This document shows, in pieces, positions 1-6,573 of a stretch of 64,000 nucleotides of DNA (position 1 is its first letter; each line of letters opens with the position of its first letter). The notes beneath the pieces are model-generated. The model had not been told where the DNA came from. It searched no databases and worked only from the letters and a program-made list of their open reading frames with translations. This DNA is from Vibrio sp. Isolate32 (GTDB lineage: Bacteria; Pseudomonadota; Gammaproteobacteria; Enterobacterales; Vibrionaceae). The DNA lies in the NCBI RefSeq assembly GCF_022397955.1, contig NZ_JAKEUQ010000009.1, positions 1 to 64,000 of the forward strand, written 5' to 3'. A program made the translations under genes and the position numbers.

Positions 1-213
1 CGCGCCATTAAACCGCTGGTCATTGGAAGAAAAAATTGGCTCTTCTCAAATACACCAAATGGTGCTGATGCGAGCGCGATGCTTTACAGCATCGTCGAGA
101 CAGCGAAAGCCAACGGCCTTATCCTCTACGACTACATAGTCAAGTGCATGAAAGAGCTCGCGAAAGCTGAGCCTGATATCGATGCGCTCCTACCTTGGAA
201 CTTCAAACATTAA
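1..213 (+). CDS. IS66 family transposase, C-terminal part
   Basis: The first reading frame is open from base 1 to the TAA at 211-213 and encodes 70 residues of the IS66 transposase (TnpC) C-terminus. Recognisable pieces are the IGRKNWLFSNTPNGADASA stretch following the last catalytic region and the terminal PWNFKH. The catalytic domain lies outside the window, so activity cannot be judged. A second frame opens at 182 within this end and runs into the neighbouring Crp/Fnr regulator. Confidence 0.85.
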   Translation, partial: RAIKPLVIGRKNWLFSNTPNGADASAMLYSIVETAKANGLILYDYIVKCMKELAKAEPDIDALLPWNFKH

Positions 214-246
214 CAACACCGCCCCGTGGGTTCATGGGGCGCATAC
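1..246 (+). mobile_element. 3' end of an IS66-family insertion sequence
   Basis: The window opens inside an IS66-type element. Its transposase ends at 213, and the following bases show the short GC-rich tail typical of IS66 elements (CCCGTGGGTTCATGGGGCGC), ending in GCGCATAC at about 246, which resembles the IS66 tip CGCTTAC read outward. The left end is outside the window, so a target duplication cannot be checked. The downstream Crp/Fnr gene starts immediately after this tip. Confidence 0.75.
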
Positions 247-964
247 GTTAGATCCAACCATTGGTAAACAAATACAGTGGCCATGTGATTTGCCACAAGA
301 TCTCATCGATAGCTTGTTTGAGATTGCCGTATTTAAAACCGGCATTAATAGCTTGGAAATTACACAAAAATTTCAAAACCTACCTGGCGTTTTCTATATT
401 TTTAGCGGCTCTGCTGGAATTTGTTTTTCTACTCAAAACATGAAGAGCTTATCAGGAGGAGTGATCGGTAAAGGTGATTGGATGGGGGCCTTGTCGATTC
501 ATGCTGAATACAATCTTTTTGCGGTTGCTGAAGAAGTGGAACCGATCACCATGGTACTTTTCCCATCCGAAAAGGTATTAGAGTTGGCTGAAGAGCAGTG
601 CATGGTATTTAAGTGGCTGCTGCATTGTGGCACTAAAGCACAATCGATTTGGATGCAGGCTTACCTTTCCTCTATCCATGAAAAAGAACAAAAAACGATT
701 TATGTACTTTTAGAACTCGCTGCACGTCAAAATAATATAGCGGGAGCTACAGTGAGTGTTAACGTGTCACAAACTCAGTTGAGTACGATTACTGGGATTT
801 CTCGCTCACGCTTGAATGAAGTGCTGAAAGGAATAGAACAGGACGGCTTGGTCAAGATTCAAAGGGGTAAAGTCTTTATTTCAGATGTTCAAGGTCTTTA
901 CGAACGTATTTCGCCAATGAATCTAATGATGCGAGACCCTGTTGCGGAGATAAAATCCGAGTAG
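182..964 (+). CDS. Crp/Fnr family transcriptional regulator, 5' end replaced by IS66
   Basis: From about residue 23 onward the product is a Crp/Fnr-type regulator: a cyclic-nucleotide-binding-like beta barrel (about residues 40-150) followed by a C-terminal winged helix with a typical recognition segment (TGISRSRLNEVLKGIEQDGL, about 200-220). The first 22 residues are read out of IS66 DNA in a shifted frame. The first host-derived codon after the IS tip is near 247, and no ATG occurs in the host part before residue 87 (the M of MKSLSGG), so the native start appears lost or displaced. The 238 host-derived residues are close to the normal family length, so only a few residues are missing. It may be expressed as a chimera from the ATG at 182, or be silent. 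Ligand and targets cannot be inferred. Confidence 0.7.
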   Translation: MRSYLGTSNINNTAPWVHGAHTLDPTIGKQIQWPCDLPQDLIDSLFEIAVFKTGINSLEITQKFQNLPGVFYIFSGSAGICFSTQNMKSLSGGVIGKGDWMGALSIHAEYNLFAVAEEVEPITMVLFPSEKVLELAEEQCMVFKWLLHCGTKAQSIWMQAYLSSIHEKEQKTIYVLLELAARQNNIAGATVSVNVSQTQLSTITGISRSRLNEVLKGIEQDGLVKIQRGKVFISDVQGLYERISPMNLMMRDPVAEIKSE

Positions 965-1115
965 TGTATGCATTACGCTAAATGATTGAAAAAAACACCT
1001 ACAACTTTATAGGTAAACTGCAGGCTTGTGTTCTTTTGGGAACATACATAAGGTCTTTGGATAGATAACTTCTACCTGATATTTATAAATTTAATTTTGA
1101 GTAAATGGTGTTGTT

Positions 1116-1274
1116 ATGAAAATGGCCGTGTTGGAATACAAAGTGTGCGGGATAGGTGAGTGGGTAAAAACGAGAATATCAAGCCGCTGTGCATACTTAC
1201 TTGCTGCTGAATACGAACTGATGGGATGGCCAATCAAAATCGACGGAGAAGTGTTTTCTGCTGAGAATGCATAG
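1116..1274 (+). CDS. small hypothetical protein (52 aa)
   Basis: ATG at 1116 opens a 52-residue frame (MKMAVLEYKVCGIGEWVK...) ending TAG at 1272-1274, followed 58 bases later by a strong terminator. The composition looks protein-like, but no clear Shine-Dalgarno is visible upstream. I do not recognise the family. The overlapping minus-strand frame is taken as a shadow. Confidence 0.4.
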   Translation: MKMAVLEYKVCGIGEWVKTRISSRCAYLLAAEYELMGWPIKIDGEVFSAENA

Positions 1275-1331
1275 TGCAAACGTGCACCAATAGGGCGAAT
1301 GTGGAAAGTTAGTTTCCCTGAAGTTTGATAC

Positions 1332-1363
1332 AAAAAAGCTGGCGATTGAATGCCAGCTTTTTT
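1332..1363. terminator. bidirectional rho-independent terminator
   Basis: AAAAAAGCTGGC and GCCAGCTTTTTT form a perfect stem around an 8-base loop, with A and T tracts on both sides. It can end transcription from the small plus-strand gene and from the minus-strand DUF2057 gene. Confidence 0.85.
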
Positions 1364-1387
1364 ATTAAGACGATCAACAAATAGAAT

Positions 1388-2050
1388 TTACTTGTTCACA
1401 AACTCTTTGAATTTTTGCTTGGTTTCAGCGTCGGCTTTTTCAAACCAGAAGTACAGCATTTCTTCGGCCGCGTTAGACGAGTTGCCATCAATTTTTGCTG
1501 GTAGTATTACTGGCTGAACAACTGCAGCGGCTGTAGCACCTGTCGTTAATGCGGCAATACCACCTGTACGGTTGTATTCTTTCGCTTCTTGAGGGTATTT
1601 ACGGCCAATCTGCATGCCATCTTTGGTTAATTTGTCTTGCTTAACACTGATTGCATTTTGGTTCTCATCAACCAATTTCCAATCTAGGTTCTGAAAGCCT
1701 TTTCTCGCTTCATTGGCGTTGCGGAACTTAGGCATGTCGAACGTTACTGTTGTGTCTGTCGCATCAAAAGTAGCAATAATTGCGTCACTATCGACAAACT
1801 CACGGTCGTTACCTTGACTAAAAGCGAGCTGATATTGGAAAACGATTTGGTTTACACCGTCTGGTATGGTGATCGTTTTGCTTGAAGAGAAAAAACCACC
1901 CTCAAGATCAGGTTTAGCCTCATTAACCGCTAAGACTTCAACTAGAGCATCTGCGCTAGAAGGAACTTCAATTTTTACATCAGCTAACACTTGTGGTGCT
2001 GCGATAATTGTGGAAAGCAGCGCAATGGATTGTAATGTTTTCATAATCAT
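1388..2050 (-). CDS. DUF2057 (UPF0319, YccT-like) secreted protein
   Basis: The product is about 220 residues with an N-terminal signal peptide (MKTLQSIALLSTIIAAPQVLA) and a mature part that matches the DUF2057/UPF0319 family as I know it from Vibrio: a small beta-rich domain beginning DVKIEVPSSADALVEVLAVN, with the GGFFSSSKTITIPDGVNQIV stretch. The frame is open up to 2155, but the signal peptide places the start at the ATG at 2050 or 2044. No strong ribosome binding site separates the two. The role is unknown; a periplasmic location is inferred. A shared terminator lies directly downstream. Confidence 0.8.
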   Translation of the reverse strand: MIMKTLQSIALLSTIIAAPQVLADVKIEVPSSADALVEVLAVNEAKPDLEGGFFSSSKTITIPDGVNQIVFQYQLAFSQGNDREFVDSDAIIATFDATDTTVTFDMPKFRNANEARKGFQNLDWKLVDENQNAISVKQDKLTKDGMQIGRKYPQEAKEYNRTGGIAALTTGATAAAVVQPVILPAKIDGNSSNAAEEMLYFWFEKADAETKQKFKEFVNK

Positions 2051-2214
2051 ACAGTTGTTATGGTTAGTTAAATTACAATCGCACGGTAAGAACTCCAATT
2101 CAAGTCGTGTCATAAGGATTTGAAAAAATTTGCGAAATCTTAACGCAACGGTCATATATCAAGGCTCATATTGACTAGGGTATGTTTACCTTTCGCGGTT
2201 AAATTTTGTTCGGA

Positions 2215-2373
2215 TGGGGCGCCCAGATCGAACCTTTCGGGCAGCGTTTGCTGGCAATTTTACTACGTTATCGGCTTCTCATGTAGGCTAGCTACACATC
2301 GACGCCTCTGCCTTGTATAAATACCCAGCAACTCGCTGCAAAAATCAGCTCGAAAGATCAACACGCCCTAGTG
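2215..2373. repeat. long imperfect palindromic intergenic repeat
   Basis: The two halves are related as an imperfect inverted repeat of about 75 bases per arm. The left arm runs GATCGAACCTTTCGGGC...TTGCTGGCAATTTTACTACG; the reverse complement of the right arm runs GATCTTTCGAGC...TTGCTGGGTATTTATACAAG. The centre is at 2281-2299 (ATGTAGGCTAGCTACACAT). It is non-coding, lies between two minus-strand genes and could fold into one long hairpin. I suspect a dispersed Vibrio repeat or MITE, but this cannot be confirmed from a single copy. Confidence 0.6.
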
Positions 2374-2465
2374 TGAGTGCTTATTCTTGAAAAATGAGGG
2401 GATAGCTTCGGTATGAATTGCACTAGTTGACGGTTCCCACCTATACGTTCTTTGTATGGGAGACT

Positions 2466-2500
2466 AAAAAGCCGAGATAACGTTTGAGCTATCACGGCTT
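2466..2500 (-). terminator. rho-independent terminator of the sulfatase gene
   Basis: On the minus strand AAGCCGTGATA...TATCTCGGCTT forms a stem with one mismatch, followed by TTTTTAG. It starts 39 bases beyond the sulfatase stop codon. Confidence 0.8.
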
Positions 2501-2538
2501 TGTTTGGCTTTACTAGGAGGGTGAGTGTTAACTAGTCA

Positions 2539-4101
2539 TTATTTAGCTTGCGCTGCTGCCGCTTCTAGTTGCTTAAGTTTACCTTGAAGCATGTAAGCAT
2601 TCTGGTTGAAGTTACCAGGGTTCAACACTTGGCTTTGCTGCATAGGGTAGTCAGGTAGCGTGTTCATGAACTCTTGTACTTTGCCGCCTACTGGTACGAA
2701 TAGCCACATGTTGTCTGCCATCCAACGTAGGTACATGCCAGATTCGTGTGGTGCTTTTTCGAATGGGTCAGCACGTAGGTGAACTACTTGAGGCCAGTTT
2801 GGTTGGAAACGCACCGCATCAACGATGTTACCATCCATAACAGCGAATGAGATCTTGAAGTCATTCCAACGTACTGCGTTTAGCTCAGCGTTAGCAGAGA
2901 AGTAAAGCATGCTGTCACGAGGACCTTTCTCTTCTTTACCTTCGAAGAAAGGTAGGAAGTTGTAACCATCTAGGTGTACACGCCAGTTTTTACCGTTGTA
3001 AGTAGCACCTTTATCAGAAGCAAGCTTCTCAACCACTTTATCATCACCAGCTGCTGCTAGTAGAGTCGGAATCCAGTCTTGGTGACTCATGATGTCGTTG
3101 ATCTTAGTTCCCGGCTTGATTGTACCAGGCCAGCGAACTAGCTGAGGAACACGCATACCACCTTCGTAAGTTGTACCTTTCTCACCGTGGAAGTAAGTTG
3201 CACCACCATCAGGCCAAGATACTGTCTCTGCACCGTTATCGGTAGAGTAGATTACGATCGTGTTGTCTGCGATTTTAAGCTCATCAAGCTTGTCTAGAAG
3301 GATACCGACTTGGTCATCGTGCTCTAACATACCGTCAGCGTAGATGCTGATACCAGATTTACCTTGGTATTTTTCTTGTAGACGAGTCCACACGTGCATA
3401 CGTGTTGTGTTGTGCCAGATAAAGAATGGTTTGTCAGCTTTCACTGCTTTTTCCATAAACGCCAAAGATTCTTCTAGGAACTCTTCATCCGCGTGCTCCA
3501 TACGCTTACGCGTCATAGGGCCTGTATCTTCAATCTTACCGTCAGCAGTAGACTTGATTACACCACGAGGGCCGAAGTTCTTACGGAACTCAGGGTCTTT
3601 AGGGTAGTAGTATGTCTCTGGCTCTTCTTCTGCATTCAGGTGGTATAGGTTACCGAAGAACTGGTCAAAACCGTGGTTCGTTGGAAGGTGTTTATCTTGG
3701 TCACCCATGTGGTTCTTACCGAACTGAGCAGTCATGTAGCCCTGTTCTTTAAGAAGGTCAGCGATGGTTGGAGCCCAATCTGGGATACCGTGATCAGAGC
3801 CTGGCATACCAATGGTAAGTAGGCCTGTACGGAAAGGTTCTTGACCTGTTAGGAATGCAGCACGACCAGCTGTACACGATTGTTGACCGTAGTGGTCAGT
3901 AAATAGTGCGCCTTCGTTAGCAATACGGTCGATGTTAGGTGTTTCGTAACCCATCATACCGTTGTTATATGCACTGATGTTGAATACACCAATGTCATCA
4001 CCCCAGATAGCAAGAATATTTGGTTTTTCTGCTGCTGTCGCTGCTGAAGAAGCTGCTAATAAGCCAACACCTAATGCTAGTTTATTAATTTTAGTACCCA
4101 T
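2539..4101 (-). CDS. periplasmic arylsulfatase-type sulfatase
   Basis: This 520-residue type I sulfatase is probably exported by its N-terminal signal peptide (cleavage near ATAAEKP). The N-terminal metal-binding motif WGDDIG is present. The formylglycine-forming motif is CTAGR within QQSCTAGRAAFLTGQ, which fits C-x-[AP]-x-R. The downstream metal pair is in STDNGAE. The ATG at 4101 is preceded by a good GGAGTCC. The gene stands alone with its own terminator. No sulfatase-maturating enzyme (anSME or FGE) lies nearby, so Cys-to-formylglycine conversion would need a gene elsewhere. The natural sulfate ester is unknown; algal polysaccharides or small aryl sulfates are plausible for a marine Vibrio. 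Confidence 0.9.
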   Translation of the reverse strand: MGTKINKLALGVGLLAASSAATAAEKPNILAIWGDDIGVFNISAYNNGMMGYETPNIDRIANEGALFTDHYGQQSCTAGRAAFLTGQEPFRTGLLTIGMPGSDHGIPDWAPTIADLLKEQGYMTAQFGKNHMGDQDKHLPTNHGFDQFFGNLYHLNAEEEPETYYYPKDPEFRKNFGPRGVIKSTADGKIEDTGPMTRKRMEHADEEFLEESLAFMEKAVKADKPFFIWHNTTRMHVWTRLQEKYQGKSGISIYADGMLEHDDQVGILLDKLDELKIADNTIVIYSTDNGAETVSWPDGGATYFHGEKGTTYEGGMRVPQLVRWPGTIKPGTKINDIMSHQDWIPTLLAAAGDDKVVEKLASDKGATYNGKNWRVHLDGYNFLPFFEGKEEKGPRDSMLYFSANAELNAVRWNDFKISFAVMDGNIVDAVRFQPNWPQVVHLRADPFEKAPHESGMYLRWMADNMWLFVPVGGKVQEFMNTLPDYPMQQSQVLNPGNFNQNAYMLQGKLKQLEAAAAQAK

Positions 4102-4230
4102 AAGGACTCCGATTCACTTTTAAGATTAATGCATTAGAACAACACATCGATGGACAAATGTTATTCCCAAAACCGTGTTCCGTCTTTTTATAGTGTTTAT
4201 AACCAATCGTTATGGGGGGAGGCTTAGCTT

Positions 4231-4528
4231 GTTGATTATTGGGGTGAAGTCGAAATCGAAAATAGCTACGGAGAGATTAAGCATGACATGCTTTAAGATG
4301 AGATTCTCCTCATTAGCCAGTCAGTGGAGGGTGTTGAGAAAGAAATATGTTGAGAAAGAAATATGAGGCATTCTGATTGACTATAATCTAGTACGTCTTG
4401 ATATTAGTCGGATAGCAAAAGAAGCCAATGTGTCACCACTTAGAATCAGTTTTACGATAGCAGTTCGTGACATTCAAGATGAACTAATGTGGTGTGCCAT
4501 CGCCCACCCCCCAGATTTTAATGAATAA
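4231..4528 (+). pseudogene. IS4 family transposase remnant (C-terminal end)
   Basis: The translated pieces match the C-terminal third of IS4-type transposases in order: YWGEVEIENSYGEIKHDML, then an in-frame TAA, DEILLISQSVEGVEKEI, a frameshift, then GILIDYNLVRLDISRIAKEA and RISFTIAVRDIQDELMWCAI up to TAA at 4526-4528. Two stops plus a 16-base tandem duplication show that it is dead. No N-terminal part or inverted repeats were seen. It occupies most of the gap between the sulfatase promoter and the tRNA genes. Confidence 0.8.
4333..4364 (+). repeat. 16-bp tandem duplication inside the IS4 remnant
   Basis: GTTGAGAAAGAAATAT occurs twice in direct succession (4333-4348 and 4349-4364). Removing one copy restores the transposase frame as VEKEI-stop-GILIDYN, where the stop replaces the Trp expected in the family. 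Confidence 0.9.
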
Positions 4529-4756
4529 TTTTAAGTCGTTTTCGAGGGCGCGTATGGGATTTTGTGTGTGCAGTTTACGAAACCTGTAGTATTTTCAATA
4601 TTTAAAGTTCAATAATTAACCAATTGAATTAAAAGATAAAATTTATTGTTGACGAATTTTATTCTTCCGTTAAAGTACGCCTTGTTCTCACGACTTAGGT
4701 CGCAGAGAGATGGTATCTTACTCTTCAGTAATCAGCATCGCAATAATGAATTGCGT

Positions 4757-4843
4757 GCCCTGGTGGTGGAATTGGTAGACACAAGGGATTTAAAATCCCT
4801 CGGCGTTCGCGCTGTGCCGGTTCAAGTCCGGCCCGGGGCACCA
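4757..4843 (+). tRNA. tRNA-Leu (anticodon TAA)
   Basis: An 87-base class II tRNA. The acceptor GCCCTGG pairs with CCGGGGC, the anticodon stem-loop is GGGATTTAAAATCCC with TAA, there is a long variable arm, the T arm has GGTTCAAGTCC, and the 3' CCA is encoded. Confidence 0.97.
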
Positions 4844-4909
4844 TCAATTTAGCTTCTATTTTTGAGTAGAGTGATGAACAAAGATTTGTTCTCTTAAATC
4901 ACTATCTAA

Positions 4910-4983
4910 GGCGCCTTGGCAGAGTGGCTATGCAGCGGATTGCAAATCCGTGGACCTCGGTTCGACTCCGGGAGGCGCCTCCA
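4910..4983 (+). tRNA. tRNA-Cys (anticodon GCA)
   Basis: A 74-base tRNA. The acceptor GGCGCCT pairs with AGGCGCC, the anticodon arm is GGATTGCAAATCC with GCA, the T arm is CGGTTCGACTCCG, discriminator T, and CCA is encoded. It lies 66 bases after tRNA-Leu and probably shares its transcript. Confidence 0.97.
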
Positions 4984-4996
4984 TAATTTAAAGTTG

Positions 4997-5026
4997 AAAG
5001 GCTAGCAGAGATGCTGGCCTTTTTTC
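4997..5026 (+). terminator. terminator of the tRNA-Leu/tRNA-Cys unit
   Basis: AAAGGCTAGCA, loop GAGA, TGCTGGCCTTTTTT. This is a strong stem with a T tract just after tRNA-Cys. Confidence 0.85.
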
Positions 5027-5040
5027 TATCTAAATTTTCA

Positions 5041-5102
5041 CTTCCTCGCGTTTACCTCCAAAGACCGATGTTTGCTCTTTATTTAGAAGTCCCGCGAGGA
5101 AG
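5041..5102. repeat. 10-bp perfect inverted repeat with 42-bp spacer
   Basis: CTTCCTCGCG at 5041-5050 is the exact reverse complement of CGCGAGGAAG at 5093-5102. It sits between two terminators in non-coding DNA and may be part of a folded RNA. Confidence 0.55.
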
Positions 5103-5132
5103 ATAGTCCTTATTTGATGAATTAAAGTCGAG

Positions 5133-5160
5133 AGCCGCAGTTTTTGACTGCGGCTTTTTT
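5133..5160 (+). terminator. rho-independent terminator without an assigned gene
   Basis: AGCCGCAG, loop TTTTTGA, CTGCGGCTTTTTT. The T tract is on the plus strand, 107 bases after the tRNA terminator, and no ORF lies between the two. It may end a small RNA or be a back-up terminator. Confidence 0.8.
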
Positions 5161-5205
5161 CATGTTCAACGCAGATAAATTTCAATTGAAACTGTCGCTG
5201 AATAT

Positions 5206-6249
5206 TTAGGCCTCGCGGATATGCGCGGTGACGGAAACGACAGCATGATCGGTACTGAATTGGTCGTGTTCGAAGTTTGGGTTAATCAGATGATGATCGA
5301 GTACGGTGTAGTTTGATATCTCCATCAAACTCGAAGAGTTCTGGCAGTCAAACTCGTTCGACATCAATATGTAGTCCAAGACAGAGCCTGATGCGCCGTA
5401 ATAGTGTGTCGGTTTACGTTGTTCAAGTAAGTCTTCTTCGTGTAACTGGTGGTAAAGATCCCAACTGTCTCTCAATCTAAAGTGAGAAAGCCAATGTTGG
5501 CTGGTTTCATCTCGATTTAACGAATAGCTCAACAACCCTTTGAATTCATCGTTAAATAGGGGCTTGTTAAAGTCGCCCATCAACACTAAAGGTTGGTCGG
5601 TTAGGTAGCGTTGATTGGTAATGTATTGGTGTAGCAATTGAGCTTCTAGGCCGCGCTGAACACTCGATAGCCACGACCCTAGTTGTTCCTGATGAAATTT
5701 AATCAGTGTGTCACTCTGAGGTTTTTGCTCTGCTGAACTGTCATTGGGTTCTACCGTTTCAACTTTGGGCTCTGTTGGGCGTTGCGACTTAAAGTGCACA
5801 ACATAACAATCGGTTGAGCCTAAGTGAGGTAATGTAATGGTTGCGTGAACAGGTGTTCGGTTGAATGAAAAATTGTTACCAAGGTTAAAGGCGGCAAGTA
5901 AGCTCGAATCAGGTGTGACAGGCTGAACTTTTTCAATCGGGTAACGGGAGGCAATACCCACAACAGGGGAGGTGTATAGGTAGTCGTCTTCAACGTGTGC
6001 GCTATCGACGACGGCAAAGTAGGGGTAACCGAGCTCATTCATAAGCTGCTCTAAAGATTCTGGGCTGAAGATCTCTTGGAAGCCGATCACATCGCAATCT
6101 GTTGCACGAATCGCTCCCGTAATCCAATGTTGTTTCTTCTGCCATTCGTCGAAGCTGTAGATGTTCTCAAAATCATAATAAGCGTTCGGTGGCTCAAGGT
6201 AGTTCAAAAGGTTGAACGTTGAGAAGGTTACTTGGTTTGGTATGTTCAA
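5206..6249 (-). CDS. endonuclease/exonuclease/phosphatase (EEP) family protein
   Basis: This 347-residue protein has EEP-fold (DNase I/AP endonuclease-like) landmarks in order: TFNLLNY near the N-terminus, the metal-binding Glu in GFQEIF, MGDFN in the middle and TDHAVV at the C-terminus. No signal peptide is seen, so it is probably cytoplasmic. It is a monocistronic minus-strand gene between the tRNA region and yejA. The family includes nucleases, phosphodiesterases and lipid phosphatases, so the substrate is open. Confidence 0.8.
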   Translation of the reverse strand: MNIPNQVTFSTFNLLNYLEPPNAYYDFENIYSFDEWQKKQHWITGAIRATDCDVIGFQEIFSPESLEQLMNELGYPYFAVVDSAHVEDDYLYTSPVVGIASRYPIEKVQPVTPDSSLLAAFNLGNNFSFNRTPVHATITLPHLGSTDCYVVHFKSQRPTEPKVETVEPNDSSAEQKPQSDTLIKFHQEQLGSWLSSVQRGLEAQLLHQYITNQRYLTDQPLVLMGDFNKPLFNDEFKGLLSYSLNRDETSQHWLSHFRLRDSWDLYHQLHEEDLLEQRKPTHYYGASGSVLDYILMSNEFDCQNSSSLMEISNYTVLDHHLINPNFEHDQFSTDHAVVSVTAHIREA

Positions 6250-6355
6250 GGTTGAATCCTATTGAAATCACTCCTTTAAGGATATCTAAAATATGCAGAT
6301 ATTGTTCGGATTTAGTTAGTTATTTTCATTTAATAGTGCAGTAACCCTACACAAT

Positions 6356-6395
6356 CACGTGCTAGCCAAAGGTACAGCCATGGTGCTAGCGCGTG
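6356..6395. repeat. inverted repeat in the 324-bp gap upstream of yejA
   Basis: CACGTGCTAGC (6356-6366) and GCTAGCGCGTG (6385-6395) pair except at one position around an 18-base spacer. The gap separates the divergent EEP gene and yejA, so this could be an operator or a leader hairpin. Nothing else is recognised in the gap. Confidence 0.5.
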
Positions 6396-6573
6396 ACATT
6401 TCTTAGAACAGTCACGAGTAATTTGTAAATAAACCGCAAGAGATAGAGTGCTGATGGTTTTATTAGTTATTACATGATGTTAGATTTGATTCTATACTTG
6501 TTTTAACGGCTTGCATTCAAAGCCGACAAATCAAGCTGAATATAGAATTCATGACATTTGAAGGGAGAGTCAA

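Noticed and set aside
1091..1333. 80-residue minus-strand ORF
   Set aside because: Overlaps a terminator and the better-supported 52-residue plus-strand frame; no ribosome binding site or family features.
2215..2373. CRISPR array or ERIC element
   Set aside because: Only one inverted pair is present, with no regularly spaced direct repeats, and the sequence does not match ERIC as I know it.
4175..4366. 63-residue plus-strand ORF
   Set aside because: Reads through the IS4 remnant in the wrong frame; the transposase frame explains this DNA.
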